Assembly: GCF_000443995.1 (NCBI RefSeq)
Contig: NZ_AUMC01000010.1
Coordinates: forward strand, 806,001 to 870,000
Direction: 5' to 3'
DNA: 64,000 nucleotides
Source: Bacteriovorax sp. BAL6_X
GTDB taxonomy: Bacteria; Bdellovibrionota; Bacteriovoracia; Bacteriovoracales; Bacteriovoracaceae
Shown one piece after another: positions 50,952 to 59,633 of the stretch. Below the pieces are notes generated by a model. That model worked only from the letters and a program-made list of their open reading frames with translations. It was not told the DNA's origin and did no database searches. Each line of letters starts with the position of its first letter. The stretch's first letter is position 1. Position numbers and translations under genes: made by a program.

Positions 50952-52937
50952 TTGTTTGCTGTGAAACTTGGCCTGTCAAAAATCTCATTAACAATTCTAA
51001 TCCTAGGAATATCGTTCCTCTCTCTTCTCTATTATCAAAGAGAGCAATTTTTAAGAGAAAAGTACGAAGAAGAATTTAAAAGTAGTGCTCAAGAAATTAT
51101 TTCAACAATCCATGCGAATCGAGGTGTTCGCGGAGAGGCCTTAGTTGCGATCTCACACTTCTTTGCTTCATCTTTAAATGTCAATCAGTGGGAGTTTAAT
51201 AATTTTACAAAACCAACTTTGAAAAATTTAAATATTTCTGCCATTTGTTATAGTGGAGAAAATGGAACACTTTATGAAACGCTACAGTCTAAAGGAAAGA
51301 CTTGTGGAAAGTTTGGAAAAAATAATAAGGTCATCTTTGATACTGCAACATCAGATATTATCTTACAAGAATTTGTAAGCTCTGTTGATGGAACAAAGGG
51401 GAGGGCCTATATGATATTCTCGTTCTCCTCTTTATTACCTAAAAAATTAAAAAGTGATGATAATTCAAATTATCGAGTGAATCTTGATATTGGTTACGGG
51501 GCCGGTGAAAAGAGTTATAACTTTTACCGACACGAGGAACCATTTGCTACGGATGGAAGTACTAATTATTATCTGACAGTTTCTGGACCAAGAATTCAGT
51601 CAACTCTTACGGTCTCTTTTGATTATATTGTTAACCTTGCACTTTTTTTATTCATTGTCGTGTTAACGGTTTATATCATCGAAGCTGGAAGAAGAAGAGA
51701 ATATCTCATTTCTAAGAAAGTTAAAAGACAAGAAAGGGCGATAAAAAAGCAGTATGAAGAATTAGGGCGGCAAAAGAAACTTGTTAGTCAAAATGAAAGA
51801 TTGGCATCTATAGGAATATTGGCCGCAGGTATTGGTCATGAAATAAATAATCCATTAACAATTATTCTAGGCCATTTAAAGTCACTTAAGAAAAGAATTG
51901 GAGAGGCAAATAGTAAAGAGTTATTAGAGAAAGTGGAGAAGTCTGAGGCTGCGGCCCAACGAATAGAGAAAATTGTATCTGGACTAAGAAAATTTTCAAG
52001 ACAGGCCCAAGACGAAGAGCCTAGGGACTTTAGTGTCGTAAATATTTTTAAAGATACTGTGTCTATGCTAAAGGACTTTTATGACAAGGATAATATTCAT
52101 TTAAGTCTTTATATGAATGTTAGTGAAAAGGCATTAATCAAAGGCGAAAGAGGAAAGTTTCAACAGGTATTAATTAACCTTATTTCTAATGCTCGAGATG
52201 CAGTAGAAGGTAAGGTTGATGGAAAGATCAATATTATTGTCAAGGAAAGCAATGAACGTATAACCTTCAAGGTTGAGGATAACGGACACGGTATTAGTGA
52301 AGAGGATCGTTCAAGAGTGTTTGACTTATTTTATACCACCAAGGATATCGGTAAGGGGACGGGGATGGGGCTTTCTATTGCCCATGGTTTCATTAAAGAT
52401 GAGTTTAACGGAAAGATGGCAATGAAGAGTGTAGTAGGGATAGGAACAGTATTTAAAGTATCGCTACCAATTCATTATGGTGAAGAGTTATCTTCTAGAC
52501 AGGAGAGTAAGATGCTAAGCTTAAGTGATTTTAAGATGAAGTTTCGTGCGATTGTTGTTGATGATGAAGAAGGAATTAGAGACCTTCTCGAAGAGATTTT
52601 ACAAGATATCGGGATTACTGTTTCCTTAGCTGAGAATGGCAAGATTGCTTATGAGATGTATGTTGCAAGTCCTGACAGTTATGATTTAATTATTACTGAT
52701 ATGAAGATGCCTGTGATGAATGGACCTAAGCTAATTAAGAGTATTAGAAGTAATAAACTAATTAAACAGCCTCGAATTCTTATTACTACAGGCTGTGTAA
52801 ATATAAATCTCGAGGGTGAAGATAGACAAGCTTCATCTATGGTTGATGGTTTTTTATATAAGCCATTTTCAGAAGAAGATATCGTAAGAGAAATTAGTAA
52901 GGCCATGGGTGGGGGAGTTGAAAAGAAAGTTGCGTAA
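50952..52937 (+). CDS. Hybrid sensor histidine kinase with CHASE-type sensor and receiver domain
   Basis: A 661-residue membrane sensor. The first helix (about residues 10-28) and the second (about 226-245) enclose a periplasmic domain whose ALVAISHFFASSLNVNQWEFNNF resembles CHASE domains, which bind small ligands. A coiled coil leads to HisKA (IGHEINNPLTIILGH), HATPase (NLISNARDAVEG, DNGHGI, GKGTGMGLSIAHG) and a C-terminal receiver (VDDEEG, Asp in DLIITDMKMPVMNG). No DNA-binding regulator is adjacent, so the receiver may pass phosphate on. The start is TTG 50952 or GTG 50961. Confidence 0.9.
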   Translation: MFAVKLGLSKISLTILILGISFLSLLYYQREQFLREKYEEEFKSSAQEIISTIHANRGVRGEALVAISHFFASSLNVNQWEFNNFTKPTLKNLNISAICYSGENGTLYETLQSKGKTCGKFGKNNKVIFDTATSDIILQEFVSSVDGTKGRAYMIFSFSSLLPKKLKSDDNSNYRVNLDIGYGAGEKSYNFYRHEEPFATDGSTNYYLTVSGPRIQSTLTVSFDYIVNLALFLFIVVLTVYIIEAGRRREYLISKKVKRQERAIKKQYEELGRQKKLVSQNERLASIGILAAGIGHEINNPLTIILGHLKSLKKRIGEANSKELLEKVEKSEAAAQRIEKIVSGLRKFSRQAQDEEPRDFSVVNIFKDTVSMLKDFYDKDNIHLSLYMNVSEKALIKGERGKFQQVLINLISNARDAVEGKVDGKINIIVKESNERITFKVEDNGHGISEEDRSRVFDLFYTTKDIGKGTGMGLSIAHGFIKDEFNGKMAMKSVVGIGTVFKVSLPIHYGEELSSRQESKMLSLSDFKMKFRAIVVDDEEGIRDLLEEILQDIGITVSLAENGKIAYEMYVASPDSYDLIITDMKMPVMNGPKLIKSIRSNKLIKQPRILITTGCVNINLEGEDRQASSMVDGFLYKPFSEEDIVREISKAMGGGVEKKVA

Positions 52938-53095
52938 AATCAAGATACCTTTAGCAAATTGTTATGTTTTTGTTAAGTATGTTAATTTTTGAATAAGTAA
53001 TTGCCGGGCCCTTTCGCCCGCTATAGAAGTGGATTACAATAGAATAGTAAAACGAATAATTCGTTTACATGGTTTAAGAAAATTAGGAGTATAGG

Positions 53096-53326
53096 ATGAA
53101 ACGTTTATTTATTCTTGCTATTTTCTTAACTTCTCCACTTTCTTTTGCAGCTAACGATCGAAGAATTAATAGTTCGGAAGACTATAATGCGCCAAAGAGT
53201 AAAGTGAATGAATTAAGCAATTATGCAAATGGAAAAAAAAGTCATCAGAGAAAGAATTACAAGAGAAGTTTTGATGACATCCAGGATTACCAAGAGGTAC
53301 TTCAGACAGAAACAAGAGAACGTTAA
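53096..53326 (+). CDS. Small exported basic protein
   Basis: A 76-residue protein with a signal peptide (MKRLFILAIFLTSPLSFA) and a polar, basic, Ser/Asn/Lys-rich mature part of about 58 residues (GKKSHQRKNYKRSFDD). There is no Cys and no clear fold; it looks unstructured. I recognise no family. TTAGGAG lies about six bases before the ATG. A strong terminator follows directly after its stop, so it is a small single-gene unit. Confidence 0.7.
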   Translation: MKRLFILAIFLTSPLSFAANDRRINSSEDYNAPKSKVNELSNYANGKKSHQRKNYKRSFDDIQDYQEVLQTETRER

Positions 53327-53330
53327 AAAA

Positions 53331-53357
53331 AAAGGCTACTTAAAGTAGCCTTTTTTA
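53331..53357 (+). terminator. Bidirectional terminator
   Basis: AAGGCTACT (53332-53340) pairs with AGTAGCCTT (53344-53352), followed by TTTT and preceded by a run of A. It serves the genes on both sides. Confidence 0.9.
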
Positions 53358-53651
53358 TTACATAAGCGAAAGTTCGAAACTTACTACATCACATCTTTCA
53401 TCAATCACTGTATCCAGTTTAAATGCTCCTGAATAAGTATTGAAATAGGCAGAGTAAAGGTCTTGCCCATCTTCATTAATTCCTACAAATGAAATATTTG
53501 TTTGGTACTCGTTATAAACTTCATCATAAGTTACTGCTAGCTCTTGAGCTAGGATGTCCATTGATTGAAGTTCTACTTCAAGGCGACATGAAGCATATGT
53601 GCTTGAAAGTGTAATAACAGAAACTAGTAATAGTTTAATTAGTGAATTCAT
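53358..53651 (-). CDS. Small exported protein
   Basis: A 97-residue protein with a signal peptide (MNSLIKLLLVSVITLSSTYAS) and an acidic mature domain with two Cys (ASCRLEVE and ERCDVVSF). Alternating hydrophobic residues (YEVYNEYQTNISFVG, LYSAYFNTY) suggest beta structure. I recognise no family. AGGAG lies before the ATG. It is one of several small exported proteins in this part of the window. Confidence 0.68.
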   Translation of the reverse strand: MNSLIKLLLVSVITLSSTYASCRLEVELQSMDILAQELAVTYDEVYNEYQTNISFVGINEDGQDLYSAYFNTYSGAFKLDTVIDERCDVVSFELSLM

Positions 53652-53754
53652 AAGGGCTCCTCAAAGTGATTTTAAGGAGCTTATATGAATTTTGTTTTAA
53701 TCGGTCAATTGTCATTAAGCATATATGAAAAAAATAATGGAATCTTGTTAAATA

Positions 53755-54099
53755 TCAGGGAGCTTGCATAATACTCTTCACTTTCGATTGAATATCTTTA
53801 AACTGTTTTGAATTGAAATCGATATTGTGAGCAGCACTATCAACGCTTAGGTCTACATTGCCATTTGCGATTTGTTGAGAGGCCAGCTTTCTGCCTAATT
53901 CACTTAATTGGCCCCACTCTTGATCTGGCATGGCCGTAAGTTTTGACTTGGCCTGTTCTGCTTCGTGCTTTCCTATAATTCCTCTTGCAACCATTTGGTC
54001 AATCATTGAAGCAGTCGTATTTCGATCAATCTCTCCAGCGAAGACAAAAGCAGATAGTTTAAGTGATAAAGTAACGATAAGTAACCTTAAATGATTCAT
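53755..54099 (-). CDS. Small exported helical protein
   Basis: A 114-residue protein with a signal peptide (NHLRLLIVTLSLKLSAFVFA) and a helical mature part of about 90 residues (DRNTTASMIDQMVARGIIGKHEAEQAKSKL). No Cys, no membrane segment. The stretch MIDQMVARGIIGKHEAEQAKSKLTAM looks like a helical hairpin. I recognise no family. GAGGGCCAAAT precedes the ATG. It is a single gene, divergent from the glyoxalase-like gene. Confidence 0.65.
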   Translation of the reverse strand: MNHLRLLIVTLSLKLSAFVFAGEIDRNTTASMIDQMVARGIIGKHEAEQAKSKLTAMPDQEWGQLSELGRKLASQQIANGNVDLSVDSAAHNIDFNSKQFKDIQSKVKSIMQAP

Positions 54100-54237
54100 A
54101 TTTGGCCCTCTTTAAAATTATGCAGAAATTATAAATGATATTAAAAATTGACCAAAAGCTAACGAAATTTTAGTACTTTATATGGATAAATCTTGTTAAA
54201 GTAGTACTAAATTTGACAACTAATTATGGAGGTTGAA

Positions 54238-54696
54238 ATGAAGTTTCTCCACACAATGGTTCGTGTAAGTAACCTAGATGAAAGTATGGATTTCTATTGC
54301 AATAAACTTGGACTCAAAGAAGTTCATCGTATTGAAAGTGAAGCAGGGAAGTTCTCTCTTGTGTATTTAAGTGCACCCGAAGATGAAGAGAAAGCAAAAG
54401 TAGAACAAGCTCCACTGGTTGAGCTTACTTATAATTGGCCTGATGATAATGGCAACACTGAGAAGTTGCCTGTTAGTAGTCGTAACTGGGGCCATTTAGC
54501 ATTTCGTGTCGATGACATCTATGAGACTTGTCAGAAGCTTATGGATCAAGGTGTGACTATCAACCGTCCACCAAGAGATGGTTATATGGCCTTCTTAAAA
54601 TCACCTGATGATATCTCTATTGAGCTACTTCAAAAAGGTGAGCCTCTTTCTCCTGCCACTCCTTGGAAGGATATGGAAAATACAGGCTCTTGGTAA
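54238..54696 (+). CDS. Lactoylglutathione lyase-like (VOC) protein
   Basis: A 153-residue VOC protein close to glyoxalase I. It opens MKFLHTMVRVSNLDESMDFYCNKLGLKEVHR, has ELTYNWPDDN in the middle, GHLAFRVDDIYETC and ends with KSPDDISIELLQKGEP. The metal-ligand positions (His, Glu, His, Glu) fit glyoxalase I, which detoxifies methylglyoxal with glutathione. ATG 54238 has GGAGG six bases before it and is preferred over an in-frame ATG at 54226. It lies about 47 bases before the CLC gene, so the two may be one transcript. Confidence 0.88.
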   Translation: MKFLHTMVRVSNLDESMDFYCNKLGLKEVHRIESEAGKFSLVYLSAPEDEEKAKVEQAPLVELTYNWPDDNGNTEKLPVSSRNWGHLAFRVDDIYETCQKLMDQGVTINRPPRDGYMAFLKSPDDISIELLQKGEPLSPATPWKDMENTGSW

Positions 54697-54743
54697 AATT
54701 CATAATGATAGACGCTGCTATATTTCTAACTTAGAATGGAAAT

Positions 54744-55958
54744 ATGGCAGCAGATATTACTAATGATAGTCGCAATCTAAAATATTATTTTTCTTTTATC
54801 GTATTAGGTGTCCTTACAGGGATTTCTTCCTCTGTTTTTTTACATCTGTTAAAACTAGTAACAACCATTAGATTCAAATATAGTTATCTCATTTATTTTT
54901 TACCAATTGCTATGGTTGCAGTTAACTTCTGCTATAAGAAATGGTCTCCAATTAGTGAGAAGGGAAATAATCTTATTATTGATGAAGTTCATCACCCTAA
55001 AAGAGATATTCCGCTAGTTATGATACCTCTAATTCTTTTTTCCACATTAGTTTCTCATCTATTTGGTGCAAGTGTTGGACGAGAAGGAAGTGCCGTGCAG
55101 ATGGGGGGAGCAATTGGGAACTATTTAGCAAAATTATTTAAATATTCAAAAAGAAAGAGAGCGGTTCTTTTAATGGCCGGATGTGGGGCCGGGTTTGGTA
55201 CTGCAATCGGTGCTCCTTTTGCTGGTGCTATCTTTGGGATTGAAGCAATCTACTTAAATGCTAGGATCAAGATATCTACTTTTCTTGAATGCTTAATTGC
55301 TTCTTATATTGGTTTTTACACGACTCATTTACTCTATACACCTCACTCGGTATATATACGAATTACTCAATTAGAGTTTTCATGGAAGCTCGTCTTTTAT
55401 GCACTTATTGCAGGTGCCGGCTTTGGCCTAGTTGCAAGACTATTTGTTCTTTCTGTTGAGAAGTCGAAAGATAGAATTAAATCCCTTGGTCGGCCACTAC
55501 TTATAACGTTTCTGGGCTGTCTTATTTTGCTATTTTTTTACTATGTACTTAATGATTTCTATAAACAGCGTTACACTGGGCTAGGGATTGAAGTTATTCA
55601 ACAGGCCCTAACAGAAATAGTATCGATTAAAGATTTCATTTTAAAATTTATACTTACAGTAATTTCTCTCGTCTCAGGAATCAAAGGAGGTGAATTCACA
55701 CCGCTTGTTTATATAGGAACAACAATGGGCTCATGGATGTCGTCTATTGTTTCAATTAATCCTAATTTTCTAGCGGCCCTTGGATTTTGTGTTGTCTTTG
55801 GTAGTGCTTCTAATACACCTCTTGCGTGTATTGCCATGGGCGCCGAGATCTTTGGCCATGAGTTACTACCTTATCTCTTTATTGCCATGGTTATCGGACA
55901 GATCGCTTCGGGTAAAGAGACAATCTATTCAGCACAAATCGTTAAGAAATTTAAATAG
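54744..55958 (+). CDS. CLC-family antiporter of the fluoride-exporting (CLC-F) type
   Basis: A 404-residue membrane protein with about twelve to sixteen helical segments. The core motif is GREGSAVQMGGAIG (112 onwards), with the gating Glu of GREG and Ser for Pro. GNNLIIDEVHHPKRDIP (74-90) stands where Cl- CLCs have GSGIP; this stretch and the VQMGG motif resemble CLC-F proteins, which export fluoride in exchange for protons. Later motifs are FAGAIFGIEA and GIKGGEFTPLVYIG. It probably protects against fluoride. There is no obvious fluoride riboswitch in the 47 bases upstream. Ion choice is inferred. Confidence 0.82.
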   Translation: MAADITNDSRNLKYYFSFIVLGVLTGISSSVFLHLLKLVTTIRFKYSYLIYFLPIAMVAVNFCYKKWSPISEKGNNLIIDEVHHPKRDIPLVMIPLILFSTLVSHLFGASVGREGSAVQMGGAIGNYLAKLFKYSKRKRAVLLMAGCGAGFGTAIGAPFAGAIFGIEAIYLNARIKISTFLECLIASYIGFYTTHLLYTPHSVYIRITQLEFSWKLVFYALIAGAGFGLVARLFVLSVEKSKDRIKSLGRPLLITFLGCLILLFFYYVLNDFYKQRYTGLGIEVIQQALTEIVSIKDFILKFILTVISLVSGIKGGEFTPLVYIGTTMGSWMSSIVSINPNFLAALGFCVVFGSASNTPLACIAMGAEIFGHELLPYLFIAMVIGQIASGKETIYSAQIVKKFK

Positions 55959-56076
55959 TTGACTAAAATACTTTCTAATTAATTCTGGCAAGTTAATTTT
56001 TTTCTTCACAGAGTGTTTTTTTAATTTCTATAATGACTTGTTTATATTTAATTATGTACTTTCAGGGAGGAAAGAG

Positions 56077-56946
56077 ATGAGAAAATCTACTCTAATGATT
56101 GCATTAGTAGCTGCAATCTTTTCAATTCAATCTTATTCATGTGATATTCACGGAAAAACAGGAATCATGCCAGAAAATGATCTATATCGTGGTGTTGATG
56201 CACTAACGGGCAATGGAATGACTGAAGAGTTATTCAATATCATTATCGATCGTGCAAACGAAGTTTACGCTCCAGTTGTTGAAACTGAAGGTGCAAGACT
56301 TAAGTTTCACCGTAAATGGGAAGATGGAACAGTAAATGCTTACGCTAACCAAGGTGGAGGTGTTTGGAATGTTCACATGTTTGGTGGTCTTGCTCGTCAC
56401 GAGCTAGTATCTCCAGATGGATTTGCTCTTGTTGTATGTCACGAACTAGGTCACCACCTAGCTGGTGCTCCAAAAATCAAAAGATTTTGGATTCCATCAT
56501 GGGCATCAAACGAAGGTCAATCTGATTACTGGGCATCACTTAAGTGTTTCAGAAGAATCTTTCAAGATGATGACAACGCACGTATCGTATCAAAAATGGA
56601 TATCGATCCACAAGTTGAGTCAAAGTGTAATGCTGTATGGTCTGATTCAAACGAAAATGCTCTATGTAAGAGAATGGCTCAAGCTGCAAAAGGTCTAGCG
56701 ACACTTCTTAATTCAGGTCGTTCAGTATCTTTTACAACTCCAGATATGTCAGTTGTTAGAAAAACTGATGACAAGCACCCAGCTGGTCAGTGTCGTTTAG
56801 ATACTTACTTCCAAGGTGCACTATGTGACAAAGACCTAAATGATGATGTATCTAAAACGGATGCTCTAGCTGGTACTTGTAACAGAGTTGATGATTACGA
56901 AACTGGTATTAGACCACTATGTTGGTATAAGCCAAAGACAATGTAA
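56077..56946 (+). CDS. Secreted zinc metalloprotease-like protein
   Basis: A 289-residue exported protein with a signal peptide (RKSTLMIALVAAIFSIQSYS). The zinc-site motif HELGHH (122-127) lies in VVCHELGHHLAGAP, and NEGQSDYWAS (145-154) would supply the third ligand Glu. Several Cys in the C-terminal part (CNAVW, CKRMAQ, CRLDTYF, CDKDL, CNRVDD, CWYK) probably form disulphides. I do not assign a peptidase family. ATG 56077 has GGGAGG six bases upstream. The strong ribosome site suggests high expression. It is a single gene with its own terminator. Confidence 0.8.
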   Translation: MRKSTLMIALVAAIFSIQSYSCDIHGKTGIMPENDLYRGVDALTGNGMTEELFNIIIDRANEVYAPVVETEGARLKFHRKWEDGTVNAYANQGGGVWNVHMFGGLARHELVSPDGFALVVCHELGHHLAGAPKIKRFWIPSWASNEGQSDYWASLKCFRRIFQDDDNARIVSKMDIDPQVESKCNAVWSDSNENALCKRMAQAAKGLATLLNSGRSVSFTTPDMSVVRKTDDKHPAGQCRLDTYFQGALCDKDLNDDVSKTDALAGTCNRVDDYETGIRPLCWYKPKTM

Positions 56947-56969
56947 TTAATTCAAATTACCGATAAATG

Positions 56970-56998
56970 AAAGGCAGGTTTTATACCTGCCTTTTTTA
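56970..56998 (+). terminator. Bidirectional terminator
   Basis: AAAGGCAGGT (56970-56979) pairs with ACCTGCCTTT (56985-56994), followed by more T, between the protease gene and the convergent phosphodiesterase gene. Confidence 0.9.
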
Positions 56999-57001
56999 TT
57001 T

Positions 57002-58291
57002 CTATTGATTGATGATGTCTTGAATTGCTTCGATCTTTCCATCGATTTGATAATGATTATCGAGCCCTAAAAGTCTCAGAACAAGAGGGAAGATGTGAAT
57101 ATTCTCTTTTGACTCAGCTATATAATTCTTCTTAAAATCAGGTCCCTGAGCATAGAAAATTCCATGCATATCCATATCACTAAACTGATCCCAACCGTGA
57201 CTTGCTTTAGGAGAGTTTAAGTCTGTAGCAGCAATCCACCAGCCCGATTTAGCTATACAAGCAATTGAGCCAACTCGTACATTTCCTCTAAAGTTTAGTC
57301 TTTTTGGAGTATTGTCCTTATTGTAACATTTAAAATTTTCGGCCTTAGCATTTAGCGCTACGATATCTTTTTCGACATCTCTTCCCTTGGCCTTTAGGTA
57401 GAATTGAGTAATAGGGCCTGCACCATAAATTCTATAATCTTCTTTTATCTGCATCAGGTCATCATTCTTTAAGATGATTTCTTTCTTCTTCTCATCGACA
57501 TTCTTCATTCCATGGTCAGAGACAATGATAATATTTAAATTTGGCGTAAGCTCTGTTGCTTGAGTAATAAATTTTTCTAATGTTTCATCAACTTTAGTGA
57601 TGGCCTCTTTGACTTCCTTAGACTTTGTACCGTGATGATGGCCAGCGGAGTCTATGTCTGGAAAGTAGAGAGTCATAAAATATGGCCTTTGCTTTGGAGG
57701 TAGTTTTAACCATTTTAGAACTTGGTCGACTCGATCTTTGTGTGGCATTGAGTGAATATAGTCATACCAATAAGAAGGCCTAACTCCTGAAATATCAGCT
57801 TCAGAGCCTGGCCAAAATAGTGTTGCAGTCTTTAGTCCTTGTTCTTCTGCGGCCACCCATATAGTAGGTGAGAGGTAGAAATTTTTATTTTTAATTGCCT
57901 TACGATCTTTTAGAGAATAGCTCTGTTCAAGGTCTGGGGCGTAGAAGTGATTTGCTACAATCCCATGGTTCATCGGATAGCGGCCTGTTGCAATTGATAG
58001 GTGATTTGGAAATGTTTTAGTAGGGTACGAAGGAATAAGACTTTTTAACTGGGCCCCTTCATTTGAAAATTTTGATAAGAACTTTGGTTGATATTTCTTT
58101 GTGTAATCGTAGCGGTAGCCATCTAAGGAGATAAGAAGTACAGGATTAATATTTTGTAATTCTTCAACAGAAGCGGTGTTCTGACTTGATTGTTCAATAT
58201 GGTAACTATTCTTGTATGTCGAACTGTTCTTTGTACAGGACGTGTATGCGAATAGTGTTATTAATGCTAATGGTACGAGTAGCTTTTTCAT
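57002..58291 (-). CDS. Exported nucleotide pyrophosphatase/phosphodiesterase (alkaline phosphatase superfamily)
   Basis: A 429-residue protein with an N-terminal signal (KKLLVPLALITLFAYTSC) that may be a lipoprotein signal with Cys19. Metal motifs are LLISLDGYRYDY (Asp) and the nucleophile PTKTFPNHLSI (Thr), then TLYFPDIDSAGHHHG, IIVSDHGM and GWDQFSD, the order of NPP-type type I phosphodiesterases, which split nucleotides or phospholipid head groups outside the cell. It probably scavenges nucleotides or phosphate. The start is at 58291, and its ribosome site AAGGGA is inside a 12-base inverted repeat. Confidence 0.88.
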   Translation of the reverse strand: MKKLLVPLALITLFAYTSCTKNSSTYKNSYHIEQSSQNTASVEELQNINPVLLISLDGYRYDYTKKYQPKFLSKFSNEGAQLKSLIPSYPTKTFPNHLSIATGRYPMNHGIVANHFYAPDLEQSYSLKDRKAIKNKNFYLSPTIWVAAEEQGLKTATLFWPGSEADISGVRPSYWYDYIHSMPHKDRVDQVLKWLKLPPKQRPYFMTLYFPDIDSAGHHHGTKSKEVKEAITKVDETLEKFITQATELTPNLNIIIVSDHGMKNVDEKKKEIILKNDDLMQIKEDYRIYGAGPITQFYLKAKGRDVEKDIVALNAKAENFKCYNKDNTPKRLNFRGNVRVGSIACIAKSGWWIAATDLNSPKASHGWDQFSDMDMHGIFYAQGPDFKKNYIAESKENIHIFPLVLRLLGLDNHYQIDGKIEAIQDIINQ

Positions 58292-58292
58292 T

Positions 58293-58341
58293 GGTTAATC
58301 CCTTGTAAATCAATATTTACTTAAATTGTAAGGGATTAACC
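58293..58341 (-). promoter_or_regulatory. Inverted repeat with the Shine-Dalgarno of the phosphodiesterase gene
   Basis: On the minus strand GGTTAATCCCTT and AAGGGATTAACC are perfect 12-base arms (58341-58330 and 58304-58293), and GTAAAT/ATTTAC (58320-58315, 58310-58305) makes an inner stem. AAGGGA seven bases before the ATG is in the arm next to the gene. It could be a translational switch, an RNA thermometer or a regulator site. Confidence 0.65.
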
Positions 58342-58361
58342 GTGTTCTTGTATATTAGGAA

Positions 58362-58523
58362 TTAATAACAGTTATAATCATCAAAATCGATTTCCGAAAA
58401 TCTAAATTTTAATGTTCTAATGTGCTCAAGTGGAATGTCGTATTCTTGACGAAAAAGACCATCTAAATCTTTTGTAAAAATAATTCCTTCTTCAACTCTG
58501 TATTCAACAGCTTCAATTGTCAT
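58362..58523 (-). CDS. Small acidic hypothetical protein
   Basis: A 53-residue soluble protein with a beta-rich start (MTIEAVEYRVEEGIIFT) and an acidic, aromatic tail (FSEIDFDDYNCY). ATG 58523 has AAGGAG about nine bases before it; an upstream in-frame ATG at 58544 overlaps that site and is rejected. I recognise no family. It is close to the size limit of what can be trusted, but the ribosome site and codon use favour a real gene. Confidence 0.6.
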   Translation of the reverse strand: MTIEAVEYRVEEGIIFTKDLDGLFRQEYDIPLEHIRTLKFRFSEIDFDDYNCY

Positions 58524-58640
58524 AACACTTTTCTCCTTCTTCATAGAGAAATTTTAAGACAATTTAGTAAAGGTGAACAAGTAAAGATTTTCTTAAGAAA
58601 AGCTCTAAAGCCCCGTTTCTTAAGGTTATCTTAAGGTTTG

Positions 58641-59633
58641 TTAGCGTTGGAAAAGTGGGTGAGTTCCGACACCCGTGTATTCACTAGTGATGTAGATAGA
58701 TGCCACAATAAATGATGTTACGATTATAGTTGATAGTAGGAGTGTAACATTTTCTGACATTCCTTTCTCTTCTAAATAATCTACGAGTCTTGCCTGTCCC
58801 CAGATACCAAAAACGATCGTGATTACAAAGAGAATCCCTGTTGAAACCAGTGTTAGGGCAATGTTTGAAATCTCTGTATAATCACTATCTGGTGCAATAT
58901 TGGCCGTTGTGTTCTTTGTAATTTTACCATTTGGTAGAATGAGCGGCCCTCCGGATGTCTTAGCATCCAGAGAGACGTTTCTTTTTACTGTATCTGTAGG
59001 AAGATAGAAGCGAGAGAAGGCCGGTTTGTCATTTGACTGATAGGCCTCAATCGTAAACTTAATGATTACTTCTTCACCTACAACAAGTCCGCCATCAAAG
59101 TTCTTGCTCCAGTTGATACCGAAGTCAAAACGGTTGATTTTAAAACTTCCTTCAAAGTAAATACCATCTTTATTTGTCCAAGGGTCTGTACGCTTACCTA
59201 AGTACTTAAAGCTAATAGGTACAGTCTTTGTTTTATCTTTTACCGTAAGAGTAAGCTTTGTATTAGCTTTATTATCTTTTAAAACAATAGCTTCAGTATT
59301 TTTAAATTTTATAATTGGAAAGTTCTCTGCATTGAAGAAATCATTCTTTTTTAAATGCTGATCTCTCTTCTTATCAAAAGTGTTGATACTTTTAACAATA
59401 ATCTCACCCTGAATCTCACTGATCTTATTCTCATCCTTCTTAAAGTAGATTGTGTAGTCATCAAATTGGCCTTCAACGTCAGTCAGTGCCATATACTTGA
59501 TGCTAAACTTAAGCTTAGAGTGCTCTTTATTTACAATATAAGAAGTTGAACCAAAAGTATTAAGGGAAATTAATAGGGTAATAAAAAGGTGCCCAATCAG
59601 GCACCATTTGTAATTATTTAACAAATTTCTCAT
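58641..59633 (-). CDS. YceI-like lipid-binding protein with C-terminal membrane helices
   Basis: A 330-residue protein. The N-terminus is a signal sequence or anchor (LIGHLFITLLISLNTFGS). Residues about 30-195 form a YceI domain (YIVNKEHSKLKFSIKYMALTDVEGQF, FNAENFPIIKF, RFDFGINWS), a beta barrel that binds isoprenoid lipids in periplasmic proteins. After a spacer come two membrane helices (about 255-277 and 300-320). The two added C-terminal helices are unusual for YceI. The start overlaps the end of the pyrophosphatase gene by 20 bases, so the two are coupled. Confidence 0.82.
   Translation of the reverse strand: MRNLLNNYKWCLIGHLFITLLISLNTFGSTSYIVNKEHSKLKFSIKYMALTDVEGQFDDYTIYFKKDENKISEIQGEIIVKSINTFDKKRDQHLKKNDFFNAENFPIIKFKNTEAIVLKDNKANTKLTLTVKDKTKTVPISFKYLGKRTDPWTNKDGIYFEGSFKINRFDFGINWSKNFDGGLVVGEEVIIKFTIEAYQSNDKPAFSRFYLPTDTVKRNVSLDAKTSGGPLILPNGKITKNTTANIAPDSDYTEISNIALTLVSTGILFVITIVFGIWGQARLVDYLEEKGMSENVTLLLSTIIVTSFIVASIYITSEYTGVGTHPLFQR

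Noticed and set aside
54697-54743. Fluoride riboswitch before the CLC gene
   Set aside because: The gap is too short and lacks the conserved crcB-motif stems.
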